Assembly: GCF_002102185.1 (NCBI RefSeq) | Contig: NZ_LQOW01000020.1 | Location: 23,634 to 87,633 of the forward strand | Source: Mycobacterium fragae | GTDB lineage: Bacteria; Actinomycetota; Actinomycetes; Mycobacteriales; Mycobacteriaceae | Direction: 5' to 3' | DNA: 64,000 bases | Shown here: positions 59,559 to 64,000 of the stretch, piece by piece | How positions within the stretch are numbered: position 1 is the first letter of the stretch | Layout of the letters: every line of letters begins with the position of its first letter | Made by a program: the position numbers and the translations under genes | Notes under the pieces: model-generated | The model's database searches: none | Told to the model about the DNA's origin: nothing | Seen by the model: only the letters and a program-made list of their open reading frames with translations

Positions 59559-60797
59559 GTGCTGGATCTCGGGGCGTTACCGCCAGAAATAACCTCTGCC
59601 CTCATATACGCCGGACCCGGCTCGGCGTCGCTACAAGCCGCCGCGTCGGCCTGGAATGGGCTTGCCGCCGAATTGAATTCAGCCGCCTTGGGCTACGACA
59701 CGGTGATCACACAGCTGGCCAATGAGGAATGGCTAGGCCCGGCGTCGGCGTCGATGGCGCAGGCGGCCGCACCGTATGTCGCGTGGATGAACACAACCGC
59801 CGCGCAGGCCGAGCAGGCAGCCACCAGCGCCCGCACGGCGGCCGCCGCCTATGAAACCGCGCGCGCCGCTGTGGTGCCCCCGCCGCTCGTCGCGGCTAAT
59901 CGCGCCGAGACGGCGCAGCTGATGTCGACGAATGTTCTCGGTCAAAACACTCCGGCGATCGCGCAGCTCCAGGCGCAATACGGCGAGATGTGGGCCCAGA
60001 ATGCCGCCGCGATGTACAGCTATGCCGGTCAGTCGGCGGCCGCCACAAAAATGGCAACGTTCAGCCCGCCCGCGCAAACCACCAACCCGGCCGGACAGGC
60101 GATTCAGTCCGCTGCGGTCACCCAGGCCGCCGGCACCGCGACCGGCACGTCCGCGCAGTCGACGCTGTCGCAACAGATCTCCGCGCTGAACGGCTTGCAG
60201 GCGGCCCTCGCGGGGCCCGCGGACCCGGGATCAGGTAATTTCTTCACCTTCCCGTCGGACTCGATCATCGGGTCGATCCTTACCGGGATAGGCGGGAGCA
60301 GCACCGTAAGCCCGCAGTGGTTCATTACCGCGTTCAGAAACTTCGCCGGCCCGGCATACAACGTCCTAGGTTTGCCGTATTTCTCGACCGGTATGGCGAA
60401 CACGATGCTGTCAATCTCAAAGGGACTGGCGCCGGCGGCCGCCGCCGCGAAGGGGGCTGCGGAGGGAGCCGCGGCCGGGGCCGGGGCCGCGGCCGGCGGC
60501 TTAGGCGGCCTAGGAGGCTTGGGCGGCGGCGCGGGGGTATCGGCGGCGCTGGGCAACGCAGGTGCGGTTGGTAAATTGGCCGTCCCGCCCTCCTGGCTCG
60601 GAGCATCAGCCCCGTTGGCGCCCCCTCAGACTCCGCTACCAATCAGTAGTGTTGCCGCGGCACCGGAAGGCACGGGCGCCGGAAACCTGTTGGGCGGCAT
60701 GCCACTGGCAGGCGCTGGTGCCGGGGGGGCCGGTAGCGCAGGGCCTCGTTACGGGTTCAGGCCCACTGTGATGGCGCGCCCACCCTTCGCCGGCTAG
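59559..60797 (+). CDS. PPE family protein (PPE-SVP), PPE26/27-like
   Basis: A 412-aa PPE protein, MLDLGALPPEITSALIYAGPG at the start. The PPE domain (about 1-180) has EWLGPASASM and VPPPLVAANRAETAQLMSTNVLGQNT. A Gly/Ala-rich low-complexity stretch (about 305-345) precedes GKLAVPPSW, a variant SVP motif, and the end is YGFRPTVMARPPFAG. The overall match is closer to PPE26/PPE27 than to the two upstream PPE proteins. GTG 59559 follows AAGGAGG; cognate PE partner directly upstream. Confidence 0.92.
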   Translation: MLDLGALPPEITSALIYAGPGSASLQAAASAWNGLAAELNSAALGYDTVITQLANEEWLGPASASMAQAAAPYVAWMNTTAAQAEQAATSARTAAAAYETARAAVVPPPLVAANRAETAQLMSTNVLGQNTPAIAQLQAQYGEMWAQNAAAMYSYAGQSAAATKMATFSPPAQTTNPAGQAIQSAAVTQAAGTATGTSAQSTLSQQISALNGLQAALAGPADPGSGNFFTFPSDSIIGSILTGIGGSSTVSPQWFITAFRNFAGPAYNVLGLPYFSTGMANTMLSISKGLAPAAAAAKGAAEGAAAGAGAAAGGLGGLGGLGGGAGVSAALGNAGAVGKLAVPPSWLGASAPLAPPQTPLPISSVAAAPEGTGAGNLLGGMPLAGAGAGGAGSAGPRYGFRPTVMARPPFAG

Positions 60798-61020
60798 ATC
60801 CCACGGCGCACGGCCGACGTTTGACGTGTCAATCGTCGAGTGCGGTCTTTGGCCTGCCTGTCTGCGGCATGACGAAGGTAAATCGTCCGCGTCCAGAGTG
60901 TCGCCCCCGTGAACAACTGGAAAAGCTTTGGGGGATTAGGGGATATCGTTACGAGGTCGAGCGCCATGGGAGTAGGTTTCGGCTTGGTGAACAGCTGGTG
61001 TTCGGGGTTAGGAGGGTCAC

Positions 61021-61422
61021 GTGGCGCAGCCCATAGAGTCGTCTGATTTTCTAACTCAGCCGCACCGATCCCCAACCGATCGAAGACCATGGGTTGCAGC
61101 CGTCGAACACAACAGCGGCAGCATCCTGCCGAAAGCTACAAACGGCCATCGGATCGACATGCTCGCGCGCGCGGTGCAGCCCGCCGAGGTAGCTCAGGCT
61201 CGGCTCTTCGAGGGGATTCTGCAAGCCGAGTTCGCTGAACTGACCCAACTCGCCTACCGCATGGCGGGATCGCTGGACCGGCAACCCGGCGCCGAGCCTA
61301 CTGAGCCACCTCGCGATTTACTACGAATACGTGAGCGCATGAACGAAGTTCATCGCCTTATTCAGGCGTTGCAGGGCCGGTTTCCACAACCCCGGTGGGA
61401 CGGCGAACTTCTGCCGGAGTGA
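61021..61422 (+). CDS. Protein of unknown function inside the ESX-5 cluster
   Basis: A 133-aa hydrophilic protein with no signal peptide or membrane segment. The N-terminal 45 residues are polar and probably disordered; residues about 46-120 form two amphipathic helices (LARAVQPAEVAQARLFEGIL and PPRDLLRIRERMNEVHRLIQ) joined by a Pro/Glu loop. GTG 61021 follows TTAGGAGGG, so it is well expressed in principle. There is no PE, PPE, WxG or Y-x3-D/E motif, so it is unlikely to be a substrate. It faces the kinase-like gene (1-bp gap). In the 223-bp gap before it (60798-61020) a lone GTGAACAACTGG at 60909 recalls the leader repeats. Confidence 0.65.
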   Translation: MAQPIESSDFLTQPHRSPTDRRPWVAAVEHNSGSILPKATNGHRIDMLARAVQPAEVAQARLFEGILQAEFAELTQLAYRMAGSLDRQPGAEPTEPPRDLLRIRERMNEVHRLIQALQGRFPQPRWDGELLPE

Positions 61423-61423
61423 A

Positions 61424-63052
61424 CTAGCGGCCCGGCGTCGGCGGTGTGGGTACCTCCACCCCCGGGGGCACCTTGCCGACACGTGCAGCAACCGCGGGGA
61501 TCTGGATCGTCGCTCCTTGCTGGCCGCATTCGTCGCTTTCCACGGTGACCGTCATCACGCCGCGCAGCGCACCATGTGCTTCATGCAACCAAATCGCCTG
61601 CGTGGTGCTCTGTTTGGCAGCTGTTCCGTTCGGCCCGACACACGGGAACGGCACCGTTTCAGGCCGCGACTTCCAGGCGCCGTCGCGGAAATCCAGCACG
61701 AGCGGCTTGGCGTCGGCTTTCGCGCTCACCCGGTCATGGTCGACGTCGTCGAGCAGGATCCCGCTGGCGACACAACCGGCGGGCACACAGGATGTGCGAA
61801 AAGCCCACCAGGTGCTCACGTTGGGCGGTTGAGGGTCAGGGGTGTCGTTATAGCTCTGCTGCGCGCGATTGACGTCGACGCGGTAGGACCCGTCGAGCAT
61901 CTCTGTCGGGCCGGGAACATTGTGGGGACGGGTGGTCGGTGTGGCGGCAGGAGTCGACGCGTGGCTGCCGGTCGTGGGGCCGGCCGGCCCTGTGGCGGTG
62001 TCGGTCTTGCGGCCGATCATGATGCCGAGCGTGAGCAGGCCGACGCACAGCATCACGCCTGCCGCGGCCAGCCCCGCGATCCACGGCCACCGGGCTCTGC
62101 GACGCGCCGCTTCGAGCGCACGCCGCCGTCTGCGACGCTGCATCACCGTCGGCCACGCCGCGACGCGGCCCGATCCCGTTGACCGCGCACGTCCATGCGC
62201 CTGGGCCCGTCCGTCGCGCACCTCGTCGTCCGGGTAGTCCAAGACGTCGAGGTAGGCCTCCGGGCTGCGATCACCGCTCCAGGCTCCGGCGTGCGCGCTG
62301 AGCGCGTCGGCGAAGTCGCGGCAATTGTCAAACCGGTCGTCGGGGTTGGGGGCAAGCGCTGTCGAGAGCACCTCGTCTACCCGCGCAAGCTCCCGGTGCC
62401 GATCACGCAATGTCGGGTTCATCCGGTCGAACGGCGCCCCGGTGAACAAATGAAATGCGGTGGCCGCGAGCGCATATTGATCCGCGCGCCCGTCGATGTC
62501 GGATCCCGTCAATTGCTCGGGGGCACTATAGGCGTACGGGTCAAACGTGAGATCGGGCGGGGGGGCAATTCCGAAGTCGGTCAACACAATTTGCGGTTCA
62601 CCGCCGGCGGGACTGGCGAACAGGATGTTGGCCGGTTTGACATTGCGGTGCAGCATTCCCCGGCTGTGGGCGTAATCGAGCGCGTCGGCGACGGCGGTGA
62701 CGGTTGCCAGCACTTCGCCGGCCGGCATGCCTGTCGGAAACCGGTTGGCGGTGAGGTGCGCGGCGTTGGTGCCGTTGATGTAGTCCATCGCAATCCACAG
62801 CCGACCGTCGAATTCGCTGCGGTAATGGACTTCGACAATGTTCGGGTGATACAGCGTTGTCGCTATGTCGTTTTCCCGCATGAACCTATCGCGGAACTCG
62901 CGGTCGACTGACAGCGAAGCGGATAACACTTTTAACGCGCTCCAGTGCGGTAACCGCGGATGCTGGGCGAGGTAGACCTCGCCCGTCCCGCCGGAGCCCA
63001 GTTGTCGCAGGACCGTATATCCCGCGAAAGTCGCGCCGCTGGCCAACGGCAT
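61424..63052 (-). CDS. Membrane Ser/Thr protein kinase-like protein with HRN in place of HRD
   Basis: A 542-aa STPK-like receptor. The kinase domain (about 10-260) has the Gly-rich loop LGSGGTGEVYLA, Lys41 (ALKVLS), Glu60, catalytic loop H135-R136-N137-V-K-P-A-N, DFG (159-161) and SAPEQ. The catalytic-base Asp is Asn, and the activation segment between DFG and APE is very short with few Thr/Ser. One transmembrane helix lies at about 322-346 after an Arg-rich stretch. The extracellular domain (about 385-535) has four Cys (SCVPAGC, PFPCVGP, DECGQQ) that could form two disulfides. It resembles the PknF/PknI group. It may be a pseudokinase or weak kinase; it still has the ATP and Mg sites. It is on the opposite strand to the ESX-5 genes. 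Confidence 0.88.
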   Translation of the reverse strand: MPLASGATFAGYTVLRQLGSGGTGEVYLAQHPRLPHWSALKVLSASLSVDREFRDRFMRENDIATTLYHPNIVEVHYRSEFDGRLWIAMDYINGTNAAHLTANRFPTGMPAGEVLATVTAVADALDYAHSRGMLHRNVKPANILFASPAGGEPQIVLTDFGIAPPPDLTFDPYAYSAPEQLTGSDIDGRADQYALAATAFHLFTGAPFDRMNPTLRDRHRELARVDEVLSTALAPNPDDRFDNCRDFADALSAHAGAWSGDRSPEAYLDVLDYPDDEVRDGRAQAHGRARSTGSGRVAAWPTVMQRRRRRRALEAARRRARWPWIAGLAAAGVMLCVGLLTLGIMIGRKTDTATGPAGPTTGSHASTPAATPTTRPHNVPGPTEMLDGSYRVDVNRAQQSYNDTPDPQPPNVSTWWAFRTSCVPAGCVASGILLDDVDHDRVSAKADAKPLVLDFRDGAWKSRPETVPFPCVGPNGTAAKQSTTQAIWLHEAHGALRGVMTVTVESDECGQQGATIQIPAVAARVGKVPPGVEVPTPPTPGR

Positions 63053-63116
63053 GCCCAGATACTAGCTGCCGTCTAGCCGATCGTTGCTGGACGCGTGTAC
63101 AAGTAACGGCCGACGG

Positions 63117-63141
63117 GTTATCTGCGGCAAGATTTTTATGC
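63117..63141 (+). promoter_or_regulatory. TTATC/AGATTTTTAT box, copy 3 (diverged)
   Basis: GTTATCTGCGGC and AGATTTTTATGC match the two halves of the box at 57406 (20 of 25 identical). It lies just upstream of the divergent kinase gene (65 bp from its start) and 292 bp before the second PE gene, nearly the same distance as copy 2 to its PE gene (291 bp). Confidence 0.5.
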
Positions 63142-63307
63142 AGGGTGGCGATGCTGCGGCCCTTGTGCCTTCTGAGCCGTTAACCTGCGCTCGCCGATGC
63201 CGGGCCGCGCACCGATCCGGGCCAGCAGGGTTCGCGCAGGTCGGTGCGCTTTCGGTGGGCCCCCGGCCAGCTCGTGGACACCGCTTGTTACTGCGCTGTT
63301 ACCGCAG

Positions 63308-63346
63308 GTGAACACTCGTTGCCGCCGGGTGAACAGTTGCGAACAC
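63308..63346 (+). promoter_or_regulatory. GTGAACA repeats with 21-bp period, upstream of second PE
   Basis: GTGAACA at 63308 and 63329 are 21 bp apart. CGAACACAGGGCGTCGG follows, where the third unit seems to have slipped closer. The order box, then repeats, then PE is the same as at 58958-59249. The remaining bases of the 380-bp gap 63053-63432 show no gene. Confidence 0.5.
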
Positions 63347-63432
63347 AGGGCGTCGGCGGCGGCGCAAAGCGATGAGCGGATCTATTCTCATGCCTGGAAC
63401 GATTGCTGAGACTTAAGCAAGGAGGAAGCTGA

Positions 63433-63732
63433 ATGTCGTTCGTGACCACACAGCCGGAGGCCCTGGCGTCGGCGGCTGGCAGCCTGCAAGGGATCGGCTC
63501 GGCAATGAGCGCCCAGAATGCGGCTGCGGCGGCGCCGACGACCGGGGTGGTTCCAGCTGCAGCAGATGAGGTGTCGGCACTGACGGCGGCTCAGTTCGCC
63601 GCACACGCCCAGATGTATCAGGCGGTCAGCGCGCAGGCGACGGCGATTCACGAGATGTTCGTGAACACCCTTACCACCAGCGGTCTCTCGTATGCGGCCA
63701 CCGAGGGCGCCAACGGCGTCGCGATGGGCTGA
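63433..63732 (+). CDS. PE family protein, ESX-5 locus (PE19-like position)
   Basis: A 99-aa PE-only protein (MSFVTTQPEALASAAGSL ...) with Y-x3-E as YAATE near the end. ATG 63433 follows AAGGAGGAAGC. It lies directly before the esxM-like gene, which is the place of PE19 in M. tuberculosis. The last 80 bp differ from the PE at 59249 by a single base, while the 5' halves differ much more. Confidence 0.93.
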   Translation: MSFVTTQPEALASAAGSLQGIGSAMSAQNAAAAAPTTGVVPAAADEVSALTAAQFAAHAQMYQAVSAQATAIHEMFVNTLTTSGLSYAATEGANGVAMG

Positions 63733-63902
63733 GCGCGAGTAGATGATGTCCGTCCCAATGTGGCGCCACCGGCGGCAGCCGGGTAGCGGGGAAGGGGGAA
63801 CTGTCGCTGTGTTTCAGGTCGGCAGTTACGCCATCGCGTAACCGGTCCGGCTATCCGCGCGTCCATTGCAGTCGATCACCGATCAGTTAAGGAGACATTC
63901 AG

Positions 63903-64000
63903 GTGACCACGCGTTTTATGACGGACCCGCACGAGATGCGGGCGATGGCGGGCCGTTTTGATGTGCACGCCCAGACGGTGGAGGACGAGGCCCGCAAGAT
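63903..64000 (+). CDS. esxM: EsxM-like WXG100 protein, truncated by window end
   Basis: Only the first 32 codons are inside the window ([30 protein letters not shown]). They match the start of the ESX-5 EsxM and its paralogues EsxJ/K/P/W. GTG 63903 follows AAGGAGACATTCAG. An EsxN-like partner and then eccD5 would be expected just beyond the edge. The 170-bp gap from the PE gene shows no other feature. Confidence 0.9.
   Translation, partial: MTTRFMTDPHEMRAMAGRFDVHAQTVEDEARK

Noticed and set aside
1..64000. tRNA, rRNA, CRISPR array, insertion sequence or integrase
   Set aside because: Looked for short regular repeats with unique spacers, transposase motifs and tRNA cloverleaf-like segments while reading; none could be supported.

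Overview
The window is high-GC actinobacterial DNA from a mycobacterium, most likely a slow-growing non-tuberculous species. The main evidence is the start of an ESX-5 type VII secretion locus at the right end: malQ, eccB5, eccC5, PPE, PPE, PE, PPE, PE and a truncated esxM-like gene. ESX-5 is known from slow growers. There are also mycobacterial lipoproteins, an EmbR-type SARP/FHA regulator, CYP144, a Culp-type cutinase, F420-type and Rieske enzymes. No rRNA, tRNA, CRISPR array, insertion sequence or obvious prophage was seen.

Layout. 1-2 kb: an exported LAS-peptidase-like protein, a small lipoprotein and a MOSC protein. 2-6.3 kb: amidohydrolase, class II aldolase, alpha/beta hydrolase and an EmbR-like regulator. 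6.3-9.7 kb: hydrolase, SDR, a DUF2231-Rieske membrane protein and a hemerythrin. 9.7-17.4 kb: a tightly packed catabolic-looking run (molybdopterin oxidoreductase, acyl-CoA ligase, second class II aldolase, second amidohydrolase, small catalase, SDR). 17.4-20.4 kb: lipoprotein, ThDP enzyme of the pyruvate oxidase type, CsbD stress protein. 20.5-27.2 kb: TetR-associated Rieske oxygenase, two DapB-like dehydrogenases, SDR, then TetR plus CYP144. 27.2-33.7 kb: cutinase, a cobalt-type nitrile hydratase set with a third small subunit, DUF1214 protein, TetR, sulfotransferase, and an NlpC/P60 protein beside an AT-richer patch. 33.9-47.5 kb: mixed housekeeping and accessory genes (DUF4407 membrane protein, topoisomerase IB, SRPBCC, PLP decarboxylase, NDH-2-like oxidoreductase, membrane-bound SUOX-fold protein, glycosyltransferase, LLM oxidoreductase). 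47.5-64 kb: malQ and ESX-5.

The most interesting part is 55.7-64 kb. The gaps before the PE/PPE units carry three kinds of repeated non-coding elements: ATGAACA-type repeats spaced exactly 21 bp apart, a 25-bp TTTATCCGCGAC/AGATTTTTATCC box, and a CTCACCAACGAGCG box. A membrane Ser/Thr kinase-like protein whose catalytic HRD is HRN, facing a 133-aa protein of unknown function, sits inside the PE/PPE cluster. The cyp143-ferredoxin pair found at the corresponding place in M. tuberculosis is absent. Functional and synteny statements come from recalled family knowledge; no database search was run.
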